From Burkholderia sp. 9120 (GTDB lineage: Bacteria; Pseudomonadota; Gammaproteobacteria; Burkholderiales; Burkholderiaceae): a stretch of 64,000 nt of DNA. Under the pieces are notes generated by a model that had not been told where the DNA came from, did not search any database, and saw only the letters and a list, made by a program, of their open reading frames with translations. The DNA lies in the NCBI RefSeq assembly GCF_000745015.1, contig NZ_JQNA01000001.1:186001-250000 (forward strand). Reading direction: 5' to 3'. Below are positions 28,273 through 37,114 of the stretch, one piece after another. The stretch's first letter is position 1, and each line of letters starts with the position of its first letter. The position numbers and the translations under genes are program-made.

Positions 28273-28824
28273 TCATTGCCAGATCAGTCCGCGCAGCCAA
28301 AACAAAAGAGCACCGGCAACATACACCACCGTGGAAATCGACATCGGCAAATCAGGCAGAAAAATAAGGAGCGAGATGGGAAGAATGAAAATCCCAATAT
28401 TGAAGGCGATCAAACTCCATTTGATATAAAAGTCCCGCTTTTTTTTCGCACGCGTGAGCGCGAGTTCGTTATTTTTCGCCTCCTCCGCGGTCACACTAGC
28501 TGGCGGCCTGAAGTCGCGCGTGTTGAACATCTTCGCGTAGAGCGCACCCATTACACATAAATAAAAGCACGCGCAGCAGAGCGCACTCAATGCCATGATC
28601 GCGGACTTCACATGAAAGTCCAACATGCCACCGATCATTACGCCAACGCGCGGTATGTGCGAGAAGCTCCTCGACCCGAGTTCATCCTCTTTGACAATAC
28701 AAACAGCGGCAAAGTACAGACCCGAGAAGCCAAAAAGAATCGAACACAGCAGCGGCATTCCATCTTCTACCGCGTCGTCCTTATTTGGAAATTTCCTGTC
28801 AAGTGGCGGCGAAGCCTTGCTCAT
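28273..28824 (-). CDS. Hypothetical inner-membrane protein
   Basis: A 183-residue protein not recognised as a known family. Four hydrophobic segments are visible: about 25-42, 74-95, 135-153 and 162-180. A charged loop (SVTAEEAKNNELALTRAKKKR) lies between the second and third. GAGG sits 5-6 bases before the ATG. It follows the frameshifted zinc-ribbon gene by 11 bases, so it is probably the last gene of the long TpsB-TonB operon. Its base composition is clearly less GC-rich than its neighbours, suggesting later acquisition. Confidence 0.7.
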   Translation of the reverse strand: MSKASPPLDRKFPNKDDAVEDGMPLLCSILFGFSGLYFAAVCIVKEDELGSRSFSHIPRVGVMIGGMLDFHVKSAIMALSALCCACFYLCVMGALYAKMFNTRDFRPPASVTAEEAKNNELALTRAKKKRDFYIKWSLIAFNIGIFILPISLLIFLPDLPMSISTVVYVAGALLFWLRGLIWQ

Positions 28825-28835
28825 AACGCCTCTTC

Positions 28836-29394
28836 TTATAAGACGTGATTACACTTGACGCAACGATTCAATGGATGGCTTTGGCAGTAATCCGCGCCGC
28901 ACCCCGCGCAATGTCTGGACTTCGAATTCGGTTTGAATTGATGCGTATTATTCGGCATATCGCACGTCAGCAATATGGGGTTGCCGATGCCGATAAATCC
29001 CAGGTTGGCGAACTCCACTTGCAGCGCGTGCGTCACTGAGGCAGTCAGCCGTTCCTCCAGTTGCGCCGGCGTTTCGCCCTGCTCCAAACTGTCAAAATCG
29101 ACGGCCAGCGCACGTGTCTTCAACGCATTTATCAAGACTGCGACGGCCTCCGCCAGAACTTCCTCATCGAACGTGCCTCCTGGCTTCATCGTGGTGCCCT
29201 CCCGAACGGGATTTGTCGAGCGTAGATCGATAACCTTCAGGTGCTTGTCAGCAATGAATTGCCATTCAATGACGAGTGCGTCCACGACCATGGCGTCGGT
29301 GAGCACACCGGACAGTCTTGTCCCCGTTGGAACGTGATGTTTCTTTAGCTATCCCGAGAACGTAGGCGGCATATCGAAGTCTGTCAAGGCTCAT
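28836..29394 (-). pseudogene. Zinc-ribbon protein gene with a probable +1 frameshift
   Basis: Two frames together make one plausible gene. An ATG at 29394 overlaps the preceding stop as ATGA and reads MSLDRLRYAAYVLGIAK. Removing one A from the AAA at about 29343-29346 joins it to KHHVPTGTRLSGVLTDAM and the long frame ending at 28836, giving 185 residues. Without that, the N-terminal frame stops at 29266 and the long frame (28836-29306) begins only at a poor GTG/ATG. The C-terminus carries CAGC...C...CVKC, a likely zinc ribbon. Family unknown. It may be a real lesion, a sequencing error or slippage. Confidence 0.6.
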
Positions 29395-29876
29395 CGGTAC
29401 GGGTTTGTGATACCCCGCACAGTTCCCGCATCCGGATTCGCCGTCAGCCGCAACCTCACCCTCAACGGCTGACGCATATCCGCCGGCGGCGCGCCCGAAA
29501 TCGGATGCACGGTCAACAACTGCTGCAAGGTCGCATCGGCCTTCGGATCGCCGAGCGAGTCGAACTGCACCTGCGTGACCGCCCCATTCGCGCCGATCCA
29601 TGCGCGGACCACCAGCGCGGGCGGCGGCGCATCGGCCTTCGCGTTCAGCACCCGGTCTTCGAGAAACTGATGGAACTGGTTGGCCGCGTCGTCGTTCGCT
29701 TCGAGCGATGCCTGAAACTGCTGGCCCACACGCTGCGCGTAATCGATCCACGGCTGCGGCACATCGAGCGTCTGCGCCGCGGCCAGCGCGCTCCAGAACA
29801 GCGTACATATAACAGCGACCCTGCGCGTCCATCCAGACAACTTGCAGCGGGTATTGCAGTCGATATTGCGCTTCAT
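29391..29876 (-). CDS. Exported TonB-C-terminal-like protein
   Basis: A 161-residue protein with a signal peptide (hydrophobic VAVICTLFWSALAAAQ) and one domain resembling the TonB C-terminal fold: PPALVVRAWIGANGAVTQV, GDPKADATLQQLL, then PPADMRQPLRVRLRL. It has no membrane anchor beyond the signal and no proline spacer, so it is not a conventional TonB. A paralogue is encoded at 33267-33713. It lies 12 bases after the HtrA gene and its stop overlaps the next start as ATGA. Role unknown; periplasmic contact with the TonB/ExbBD complex is inference. Confidence 0.72.
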   Translation of the reverse strand: MKRNIDCNTRCKLSGWTRRVAVICTLFWSALAAAQTLDVPQPWIDYAQRVGQQFQASLEANDDAANQFHQFLEDRVLNAKADAPPPALVVRAWIGANGAVTQVQFDSLGDPKADATLQQLLTVHPISGAPPADMRQPLRVRLRLTANPDAGTVRGITNPYR

Positions 29877-29888
29877 GACGATTCCCGG

Positions 29889-31310
29889 TTAGTCCGGATC
29901 CATGGGAAGGTAGAGACGCGAACCGCCGCGCTGCACGAGCAGCGCGACCGTGCCATGCGCCGCGCCGATTTCGGCGATCAGCGCGTCGATCGTCGCGACC
30001 GGCGTGCCGTTGACCGACAGCACGATATCACCGGGTTTCAGGCCGACACGCGCCGCCTGACCGCTGGCCTGTTCGACCAGCAGACCACGGTCGACGCCGA
30101 ACTGCTGCTGTTCCGGTCCATTCAGCGGCCGCAAGCTCAAGCCGATACGCGCCGGCCCCTTGGGGTTCGCGCTCGATACAACACCGCTGTCGAGCGCGCC
30201 CACCGCAACCTGAATATGCGTCCTGGCCCCCGCGCGCCAGACGAGTAGATCGGCCGTCTGCCCCGGATTCATTCTGGCGATGGTGCCGAGCAGATCGACG
30301 GGATCGGCCACCGCCTCGCCATCCACGCCGAGCACGACATCGCCGGCGAGCAGTCCCGCCTGCGCGCCGGGTCCGCCGGCCTCCACCATACTGATCAGCG
30401 CGCCGTCCGGTTGCGCCAGTCCGAACGAACGCGCGAGCGCCTGGCTCACTTCCTGCAACGCGACCCCGAGCCGTCCGCGCGTGACCTTGCCGGTCTTGAG
30501 CAGTTGCTCCTTCACGTCGAGCGCCACGTCGATCGGAATCGCAAACGACAATCCCTGATACCCGCCCGTCTTCGAATAGATCATCGAGTTGATCGCGATC
30601 ACGCGGCCGTTCAGGTCGAACAGCGGGCCGCCCGAGTTGCCCGGATTGATCGGCACGTCGGTCTGAATGAACGGGATATAGCTCTCGCCCGGCAGCGACC
30701 GCGACTTCGCGCTGACGATACCTTGCGTCACCGTATTCGCGAATCCGTACGGCGAACCGATCGCCATCACCCAATCGCCGACCTCGGTGCGCGCCGGATT
30801 ACCGGTGACGACGGCCGGCAGATTGCGGGCGTCGATACGGATCACCGCGACGTCCGACAGCGCGTCGCTGCCGATCACCGTGCCTTTGAACTGGCGCTTG
30901 TCGGTCAGCTTCACGTCGACGGTCGTCGCGTCGCCGACCACGTGCCGGTTGGTCAGAATCACGCCATCCGGACTCACGATAAATCCCGAGCCGAGACTCA
31001 CCTCTTCGCGATTGCCGATCACGCGCCGCGCGAGGAACGGGGCAAGCGGATTGCCTGGCGCGATACCGGGCGGCAGTTGAATGCCCATCTGCGTGACTTC
31101 GCGCGTGACGCTGATGTTGACCACCGCCTGACCATAGCGTTTGACGAGCGCGGCGAAATTCGGCACCGTCAGCGAGGCGCTGTTTGATGTGCCGTTCGAT
31201 GCGCCCTTATCCGCCGCGCCCGGATTGGCGGCCCAGACCGCGGTGCCCACGCACATCGACATCAGCACGACACCGCCCCGCGCTATCCGCGTCTTCACCG
31301 CAGCCCCCAT
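29889..31310 (-). CDS. HtrA/DegQ-type periplasmic serine protease with two PDZ domains
   Basis: Envelope quality-control protease of 473 residues. After a signal peptide (to about residue 28, AVWAAN) comes a trypsin-like domain with the triad His (LTNRHVV), Asp (SDVAVIRI) and Ser (NPGNSGGPL). Two PDZ domains follow (about 285-370 and 390-465, the latter with GLKPGDIVLSVNGTPV). All catalytic residues are intact. The position inside the TpsB-ExbBD-TonB operon suggests a role in maturation or clearance of the secreted haemagglutinin; this is inferred from context. Confidence 0.9.
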   Translation of the reverse strand: MGAAVKTRIARGGVVLMSMCVGTAVWAANPGAADKGASNGTSNSASLTVPNFAALVKRYGQAVVNISVTREVTQMGIQLPPGIAPGNPLAPFLARRVIGNREEVSLGSGFIVSPDGVILTNRHVVGDATTVDVKLTDKRQFKGTVIGSDALSDVAVIRIDARNLPAVVTGNPARTEVGDWVMAIGSPYGFANTVTQGIVSAKSRSLPGESYIPFIQTDVPINPGNSGGPLFDLNGRVIAINSMIYSKTGGYQGLSFAIPIDVALDVKEQLLKTGKVTRGRLGVALQEVSQALARSFGLAQPDGALISMVEAGGPGAQAGLLAGDVVLGVDGEAVADPVDLLGTIARMNPGQTADLLVWRAGARTHIQVAVGALDSGVVSSANPKGPARIGLSLRPLNGPEQQQFGVDRGLLVEQASGQAARVGLKPGDIVLSVNGTPVATIDALIAEIGAAHGTVALLVQRGGSRLYLPMDPD

Positions 31311-31313
31311 ACG

Positions 31314-31529
31314 TCAGCCACGTCGACGAGCGAAGAGAATCAGCGCGCGCAGTTCATCCATCGAGAAACGGCCGTCCAGCGCGATGGTGCCCATCTGCCA
31401 GTCAGGACAGTCGCGCAACGCATCCCACGCGACCCAGCCGCCCCGGCTGCGCAAAATCCGATGCGCGGTCGATTCGATCACCTTCGCGTCGATTTCGACC
31501 ACGTCGTCCATCTTGTCCGACGCCATCAT
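31314..31529 (-). CDS. Hypothetical small protein
   Basis: A 71-residue soluble protein, not recognised. It is acidic at the N-terminus (DDVVEIDAKVIESTA) and ends in LILFARRRG. There is no signal peptide. GGGAG lies about 6 bases before the paired ATG codons and the gene ends three bases before the HtrA start. Tight spacing in the operon and a good ribosome-binding site support it as real. Confidence 0.6.
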   Translation of the reverse strand: MMASDKMDDVVEIDAKVIESTAHRILRSRGGWVAWDALRDCPDWQMGTIALDGRFSMDELRALILFARRRG

Positions 31530-31614
31530 GCGTATTCTCCCTGCTGTTTTGCCGCGTTATTCCGGACCGGTCGCCACCATCGCCGCCGGCCCGGGCCGAG
31601 CGCGGCATTGACCT

Positions 31615-31809
31615 CTACGTCTCGTCCCACAACAGCACTTTGACGCGGCTGCGTGATCTCCTCGTTGCAGCGCGACGCTTGCGCTCGACCTTGCTGAAAA
31701 GCGCGTCGCCGCCAGACTCATCGACGCCGTCACGCACGGCGTCCTCACTCGACGAAGCGTCGTCCTGCCGCTCGTCCGCGCCGAACTCGCGCATCGGGTC
31801 ATGCATCAT
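31615..31809 (-). CDS. Hypothetical small protein, acidic N-terminus and basic C-terminus
   Basis: A 64-residue frame whose ATG overlaps the preceding stop (ATGATG context). The first half is Asp/Glu/Ser-rich and the second half Arg/Lys-rich (KVERKRRAATRRSRSR). No family was recognised. The coupling overlap is the main support. A chance frame cannot be excluded because the region is GC-rich. Confidence 0.45.
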   Translation of the reverse strand: MMHDPMREFGADERQDDASSSEDAVRDGVDESGGDALFSKVERKRRAATRRSRSRVKVLLWDET

Positions 31810-32189
31810 TTCGGCGGCACCGCGACCGGCGCGGCGGGACGTTGCGGCGTCACCGAATTGCCCCAGTTCGTGCCGAACCGGTTACGTTCGGTGGACAGAT
31901 TGAACGTGCCGAGCCGGTTCGACGGCGCGTTAGCCGCGGCTTCCGCCGCCGTCTGCGACGCACCGGCCTGCACCGTCGACTTCGGCTTCAGTTGTGAGCT
32001 CAGGCAGTCGTACGACAGCGCACGCTGGCCGTCCACTTCGGCATCCACGCACACCGGCGTCGTCGCCGACGCCGCTGCGCCGGAGGAACTCGCACGCGGC
32101 GCGCCGCCTTGCGCATAGACTGCGCCGGCCGATACCGATACCGATGCCAACGCAACGAGCACCACCACGATCAATCGACGCAGATTCAT
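31806..32189 (-). CDS. Hypothetical exported protein
   Basis: A 127-residue protein with a clear signal peptide (MNLRRLIVVVLVALASVSVSAGAVYAQ). The mature part is low-complexity and Ala/Ser/Pro-rich with two cysteines in CVDAEVDGQRALSYDC. A start at 32189 is supported by GGAG six bases upstream; the longer upstream frame lacks any signal. It lies 112 bases after the parvulin gene. Function unknown; periplasmic location is likely. Confidence 0.65.
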   Translation of the reverse strand: MNLRRLIVVVLVALASVSVSAGAVYAQGGAPRASSSGAAASATTPVCVDAEVDGQRALSYDCLSSQLKPKSTVQAGASQTAAEAAANAPSNRLGTFNLSTERNRFGTNWGNSVTPQRPAAPVAVPPK

Positions 32190-32301
32190 TGCTCTCTCCA
32201 GTCGGCGACACCCTGCGCGTTCGCGCACCGCTGCGCCGCTTCGCGCGAAATACCCGCGCGAAGTGCGCTTCAACACAAACCTGCTCTGCCGGCCGCGTCG
32301 A

Positions 32302-33180
32302 TCACTGCGCCGCGGCCAGCGCCTTCTTCAACACGTCCTCGTTGATCGGCGTATTGCCGGCCAGCTTCGCGACATAAGCCTGAACGTTCTGCTGCAAACG
32401 TTGCGCGCGCAACGTCGTGCGGATCGACTCCTTGACGTCGGCCAGCGGACGCAGCGTCGCGGCCTTCACCTCGATCAGTTTGACGACGTGAAACCCGGTC
32501 GGCGTCTGGACCGGCGCGGACACCTGACCGGGTTTGAGCGCGTCGGCGGCCTGACGGATCGCGGGCAACAGCATCGTCTCGGGCACGACACCCATGTCGC
32601 CGCCGTTCGCCGCGCTGGTCTTGTCCTGCGAATTCGCTTTGGCGAGCGCGGCAAAATCGCCGCTACGCGCGCGGCCGGCGAGATCGGCCGCCTGCTTGCG
32701 GATTTTCTCGAGCGTCGCCGCGTCCGAATTAGCCGGTGCATCGAGGTAGATCTGCGCGAGATGCAGCGCGCGCGGCGCAGTGAACGCCGACTGATTCTGG
32801 TCGTACGCCGACTGGATTTCCGCGTCGGACGGATAATCCGCCGGCGGCGCATTCACCGAAGCCAGATAGCTGCGAACCACCACATCGCGCTGCGCCTGCT
32901 CGAGCGCCGTGCGCACTTGCGGCTGCTTGTCCCAGCCCTTCGCCTTGGCTTCGGCGAGCACCGCTTTCTGCGCCAGCGTCGAGCGCACGAGTTGGTCCAT
33001 CGCGCCGGGGTCCGCCGCGAGCCGCGTGCGCCCGTCGGGATTCAGCGACTTCAGCAGCGCTTCAATATCGGCCTGCGTGACCGACGCCTGCGGCGCGTTG
33101 GCGATCACATCGCTTTGCGCCATCGCGACGAGCGGCATCATCGACACAAGCCATCCTGCCAGTACGAATTTCTTCACCAT
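32302..33180 (-). CDS. Periplasmic peptidyl-prolyl isomerase, parvulin type
   Basis: Exported folding factor of 292 residues. A signal peptide (to about residue 21, AMAQ) precedes a helical chaperone-like N-terminal region and a parvulin domain. Visible motifs are APRALHLAQIYLDAP, NGGDMGVVPETMLLPAIRQA and TPTGFHVVKLIEV. This resembles PpiC/SurA-type proteins that assist outer-membrane and secreted proteins. Its place in the operon suggests help for TpsB, the porin or the TpsA passenger. Confidence 0.88.
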   Translation of the reverse strand: MVKKFVLAGWLVSMMPLVAMAQSDVIANAPQASVTQADIEALLKSLNPDGRTRLAADPGAMDQLVRSTLAQKAVLAEAKAKGWDKQPQVRTALEQAQRDVVVRSYLASVNAPPADYPSDAEIQSAYDQNQSAFTAPRALHLAQIYLDAPANSDAATLEKIRKQAADLAGRARSGDFAALAKANSQDKTSAANGGDMGVVPETMLLPAIRQAADALKPGQVSAPVQTPTGFHVVKLIEVKAATLRPLADVKESIRTTLRAQRLQQNVQAYVAKLAGNTPINEDVLKKALAAAQ

Positions 33181-33266
33181 GACTCCTGCTGTTACCTGAA
33201 TGCTGTCATCACCGGCACGCGCCCCGGTTGGGACGTGCCCTCTGCACGGGCGGCCAGAATCGCGAC

Positions 33267-33713
33267 CTACGATTCAGCCGACCGGTTCATTGCTGCATGC
33301 CCGCCCAACTGCACGACGACCGGCTGAATCATGTCGCGCGGCGGTGCTTTGCCGATGCCTTTGCCGACCACCACCAGGTGAAGATCGGCTTCGATTTCCG
33401 GCAGGCAACGCGGCGCGCATTCGATCCGCTCGATGCGCCCGCGTGCGTCGAGCCAGGTCTTCAGCCGCAAGACCCATGGCTCGTTGTCCGCCACCGCGCT
33501 TGCCTGTTGTTCGAGCGACGCGCGAAGCCGGCAGGCGGCGCCATCCGCGCCGTCGAGCGCCGAATGCAGCCGCCGCGCAACCCGTTCCGCGTAATGCACC
33601 CACGCGACCGGCGCGTCGCCGACCGCCACCGCATCCGGTTTCACGCGCAGGTTGCCGCCGAGAACCGACAGCAGCGCCGCGCCGAACGCCTTCATGCGAC
33701 CCGCGAGGTTCAT
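33267..33713 (-). CDS. TonB-C-terminal-like protein, paralogue of the 29391-29876 product
   Basis: A 148-residue protein sharing the pattern WVHYAERVARRL, WVLRLKTWLDARGRIERIE and APPRDMIQPVVVQL with the exported protein encoded at 29391-29876. Its N-terminus (MKAFGAALLSVLGGNLRVKP) is only weakly hydrophobic, so export is uncertain. The start overlaps the YbjN gene stop as ATGA. Role unknown; likely a partner in the TonB/ExbBD assembly. Confidence 0.65.
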   Translation of the reverse strand: MNLAGRMKAFGAALLSVLGGNLRVKPDAVAVGDAPVAWVHYAERVARRLHSALDGADGAACRLRASLEQQASAVADNEPWVLRLKTWLDARGRIERIECAPRCLPEIEADLHLVVVGKGIGKAPPRDMIQPVVVQLGGHAAMNRSAES

Positions 33714-34306
33714 TGCGCGAGCGCGCTCTCACGCGTGCCGTTTTCGCGCACTGCCGAGTCCGTGCCATCGCCAACGGATGCGGCGCCTGCGGTTGCCGTC
33801 GTCCGCGCATCCGTCTGCTGCTCCGCCAACGCCGGACGGTTACGCAGATGCAGCAGAAGCTCCTGAATCAGACGGTCCCAGAGTTCGATCGTCGAGCGCA
33901 GATAGCGCCCGGTCACGCCGCCCGCGACGATCACGTCCATCTCCAGCGCCAGAAAAGGCCCGTGGTCGGCGAGACGCGCAAAACGCTTCGTGCGGTTCCA
34001 GCTCGCCACCAGTTCCATCGGCAAGTCACCTTGCACCTGCAGCACGCAGCTATGGGTGTAATCCAGATAGCGGACCGCGGCCGGATCGGTCGCCGCAGTG
34101 GCGTCCTGCGCGGCGTTGCCGAAGCGCACCGAAAAGCCGACGCCCTGGCTCGCGCTCATCAGTTGCACCGCGCCGTTCTGTTCGGCCACGGTCACGCGAT
34201 AGCCGGCCGCCTTCAGGATTTCCGCCAGTCGATCGATGCTCACCGCTTCGATCAATTCGCCGCCCGGCAATTGCTCGGCCACGGCCTTGGTCTGTTTGTC
34301 GCTCAT
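33710..34306 (-). CDS. YbjN-domain protein
   Basis: A soluble 198-residue protein with the YbjN-like (putative sensory regulator/chaperone-like) fold: AEILKAAGYRVTVAEQNGAVQL, YLDYTHSCVLQVQGDLPMEL and FARLADHGPFLALEMDVIV. The last 35 residues are a low-complexity Ala/Thr tail. It has no signal peptide. The family is linked to type III secretion chaperones by fold, so a chaperone-like role is possible. It is coupled to the downstream TonB-C-like gene. Confidence 0.78.
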   Translation of the reverse strand: MSDKQTKAVAEQLPGGELIEAVSIDRLAEILKAAGYRVTVAEQNGAVQLMSASQGVGFSVRFGNAAQDATAATDPAAVRYLDYTHSCVLQVQGDLPMELVASWNRTKRFARLADHGPFLALEMDVIVAGGVTGRYLRSTIELWDRLIQELLLHLRNRPALAEQQTDARTTATAGAASVGDGTDSAVRENGTRESALAQ

Positions 34307-34383
34307 GTCGATGCTCCTACGTCGATTAGGTTGCTAACGGCCCGTTCCGGGCAGTGTTTTTTTGTGTTCTCGCGCTGCCTGTG

Positions 34384-35082
34384 TCATTGCGCGGCGGCAG
34401 ATCCCGAAGCCGCGTCCTGAGATGCAGACACCGCTGCCGATGCCGCTACCGACCGCGCCGCCGGATCGTATTTGCCGCTGTAAAGCGCGTCGCCGTAACG
34501 CTGTTCGATCTCGTCGTATTTCACACGCGAGCCTTGTGCGAACGGCTGACGCGACGCGAAGAACGAGCCGAAACCGACATGCTCATAAGCGTCCAGAATG
34601 TCATGCCCCACGCGATACAGATCCGCGTTCTTCGCCTGACACATCTGCAGGCGCGTATCGCGCAGCTTCGCGTCGTTCTGCAGTTGCGCGCGTTGCGCGT
34701 CGCGTGCTCGCGAGACCGTCAGCAGGTCCTCATAAGACGACTTGTATTTCGCGAGCTGCTGGGCGTCCTGCGCATGACTGCTCTTCTCCACCGACAGCGC
34801 CCGCTCGGCCGCTGCCTCGCCGCTCGATTTGCCACTCGCGGCCGCAAGCTGCGCCTGCGCGTCCTTCAACTGTGCCTGCGCCGCATCGCGCTGCTGCTCG
34901 GCGGCGGTTTTGTCGGCCTGAAGCTGCGCCTGATTGTCCTGAAGCTGACGCAGCGTTTGCACCGTGGAACGTAATTGCGTGCGCAACTTGTCTTCCATGC
35001 TCTGCGCGTTGGCACTGCCGCCCACGAACATGAAAGCGCCGGCAAGCGCCGCGGCAATCAGGCCATAACGAACTGTTTTCAT
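34384..35082 (-). CDS. Periplasmic coiled-coil protein
   Basis: A 232-residue exported protein. The signal peptide is MKTVRYGLIAAALAGAFMFV to about ANAQ. A long Gln/Ala-rich coiled coil (about 30-115, many heptads such as LRQLQDNQAQLQADKTAAEQQ) follows. A compact C-terminal part contains MCQAKNADLYRVGHDILDAYEHVGFG. The start at 35082 has GGGAG five bases upstream. No named family was recognised. It is 11 bases from the porin gene, and a periplasmic spacer or porin partner is plausible. Confidence 0.72.
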   Translation of the reverse strand: MKTVRYGLIAAALAGAFMFVGGSANAQSMEDKLRTQLRSTVQTLRQLQDNQAQLQADKTAAEQQRDAAQAQLKDAQAQLAAASGKSSGEAAAERALSVEKSSHAQDAQQLAKYKSSYEDLLTVSRARDAQRAQLQNDAKLRDTRLQMCQAKNADLYRVGHDILDAYEHVGFGSFFASRQPFAQGSRVKYDEIEQRYGDALYSGKYDPAARSVAASAAVSASQDAASGSAAAQ

Positions 35083-35093
35083 CCCGACTCCCG

Positions 35094-36932
35094 TCAGAAG
35101 CGCGCGTTGAGCTCGATCTGCAGCACGTCGATCGAAACCGGCGGCCCGTAGACTTCCTTCGCGCTGAGATAGCGTGCCGACAGCCACGTATCGCGCGCCA
35201 CCGCATACGACGCGCCGAGAATGTAGCCGCGCGCATTGGTGCCGCCCAGATGGAAGTCCGGATCGTTGAACGCGTCGAGCGTGGCGTCCGGCTGCAGATA
35301 CTTGTAGGCGACCGAGAAATTCCACTGACCCTTGGTGCTCGGGTCCGGCTCACCGAACGTCACTTTCGCGAGGTAGCCGTTCGGGCCGCTGCGATAGTCG
35401 GACTGGCTCGCATTGACCGTGGTCGCCTCGTAGTTGTTCACCGGCAGCGACGCCGCGCCGAACGCCTTGTTGGTGTTGTAGGCCAGATTGCGGACGAACT
35501 CGCCGTCCAGTCTCACCTTGACGCGATCGGCCAAGACCGTGTCCCATTGCGCCTTGATGTCGAGCAGACGATAGTTGTACGCGAGCCCGAAGAGTTGCGG
35601 CTCGGGCGTCATGCCCGGCGCGAGATTCGGGTTCTGCACGATGTTGCGCAACGCCACCAGCGTGTTGCCGCCCTGCAGGAACGCGGGCGCTTCGTTGTCG
35701 GTGCTGCAGTTCGTCGCGCCGAGGTACAGCGCGCAAGGCGACGACAGCGTGCCGCGCATGTTCTGGTAGTCGTAGTAGGCCAGCGCGCCCTTCAAGCGGT
35801 TCTGCTGGTTGATCTTCCATTCCGCGCCGACCTGCGCGCCGAACATCCACCTGGTGTCGCTGCCCACCTTGCTGGTGCTGTTCGACGGGAAGTTTTCCGA
35901 CGTGTACTGAATCGGGAACACGCCGAAGGTGCCGAACAGCGTCACGTCCGGATTGATCGGCAATGCGTGACGGAAGCTCGCGGCCAGACCGTCCATTTCG
36001 AGGTCATTGGAGAACAGCAGGTCCGACGTGAAGAACGGATTGTCGAAGCGACCCGCCACGACGTTCAGCCACGAGTTCGGCTGATAGCGGAAAAACGCCT
36101 TGTTCAGCCAGATGTTCTTCTTCGCGAAGCCGCCGCCCGCGGTGGCGGTGGTCGACACGGGACCGTTGTCGTTGCCGCTCGCGAGCTGGATGCCCGCGCT
36201 GAATTCGTCCGACAGCAGCGCGGTCACGCCGAGACGCGCGCGATAGCGTTCGAGGTTGTTGCGGTTCTGCGTGGTGTTCTGCGTCGGCAATTGCGTCGTG
36301 TTGGTATTGCCGTTGATATCGAAACCGCCGCCCTGATTGATCGCCGCGAAGTTCGTTACGTTGTTCGCGTTGCGGCTGCCATAGAAGTGGAATTCGTCAC
36401 GCACGCGCAGATCGCCGTCCAGTTTGATGCGCGACACCCAGTCGGGGAACGTGTTGGGTTGCGCCCAGTTCTCCGCCTTCGCTTGCGCGACCACTTCCTG
36501 CTTCACCTGATCGCGAATCTGGTCGCGCACGACCTGCGGCACGTACGGCACCGCGACGTCGCCCGGTTGCGTCGGCGCATTGACGACCGCCATGCCTGCC
36601 GCACCCGCCACGCCCGCCACGCCCGCCCCCGCCACCGTGCGCCCGGATGCCGCCTTGGCCTGCGCCGTTTCCACGCGTGCTTCGCGGATCAGGTCGTTGG
36701 CGTTCTGCTGCGTCAGCACGCCGCGCTTGACGAGCAGGTTGATCAGGTTGATCACCGTGCTCTCGGTCGGCGCTGCTGCGCCCGTCGCGGCCTGCGTTTC
36801 GAGCGACTGCGCGTGCGCACCCGTCGCGCACGACAGGCCCAGCGTGACCAGCGCCACGCTCAGGCGCGTGCCGGTCGTCGTCGATCCTCCGCCGCCGTAG
36901 CCGCGACCCCGTAGCTTCATTTTCCGAATCAT
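35094..36932 (-). CDS. Putative outer-membrane porin (Porin_5 type)
   Basis: A 612-residue exported beta-barrel protein. After a signal peptide ending near residue 42 (GAHAQS) there is a helical region with INLLVKRGVLTQQNANDLI, then an Ala/Gly linker, then many amphipathic strands. It ends in LQIELNARF, with the terminal Phe typical of outer-membrane barrels. The start at 36932 has GGAG 8-9 bases upstream. It is separated from tonB by 182 bases, the largest gap in the operon. The substrate is unknown. Its position next to tonB without a TonB-dependent plug domain is unusual. Confidence 0.83.
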   Translation of the reverse strand: MIRKMKLRGRGYGGGGSTTTGTRLSVALVTLGLSCATGAHAQSLETQAATGAAAPTESTVINLINLLVKRGVLTQQNANDLIREARVETAQAKAASGRTVAGAGVAGVAGAAGMAVVNAPTQPGDVAVPYVPQVVRDQIRDQVKQEVVAQAKAENWAQPNTFPDWVSRIKLDGDLRVRDEFHFYGSRNANNVTNFAAINQGGGFDINGNTNTTQLPTQNTTQNRNNLERYRARLGVTALLSDEFSAGIQLASGNDNGPVSTTATAGGGFAKKNIWLNKAFFRYQPNSWLNVVAGRFDNPFFTSDLLFSNDLEMDGLAASFRHALPINPDVTLFGTFGVFPIQYTSENFPSNSTSKVGSDTRWMFGAQVGAEWKINQQNRLKGALAYYDYQNMRGTLSSPCALYLGATNCSTDNEAPAFLQGGNTLVALRNIVQNPNLAPGMTPEPQLFGLAYNYRLLDIKAQWDTVLADRVKVRLDGEFVRNLAYNTNKAFGAASLPVNNYEATTVNASQSDYRSGPNGYLAKVTFGEPDPSTKGQWNFSVAYKYLQPDATLDAFNDPDFHLGGTNARGYILGASYAVARDTWLSARYLSAKEVYGPPVSIDVLQIELNARF

Positions 36933-37114
36933 CAATGCTCTCCGCGTAACCGCTGTTCTTTTGCCGGCATCGTCCGTGTGCGGACCTGCCACGTGTTTGC
37001 TGTGCTTGCGCCGCGTGGATGCGTGCGTGTGTGTCTGTCTGTGCCTGATCTTTGTCTTTGCCCGTGCCGCTTGCAGCCCGCTTGTGGCCAGCTTGTAGCC
37101 CCGCTATGCGCCCG

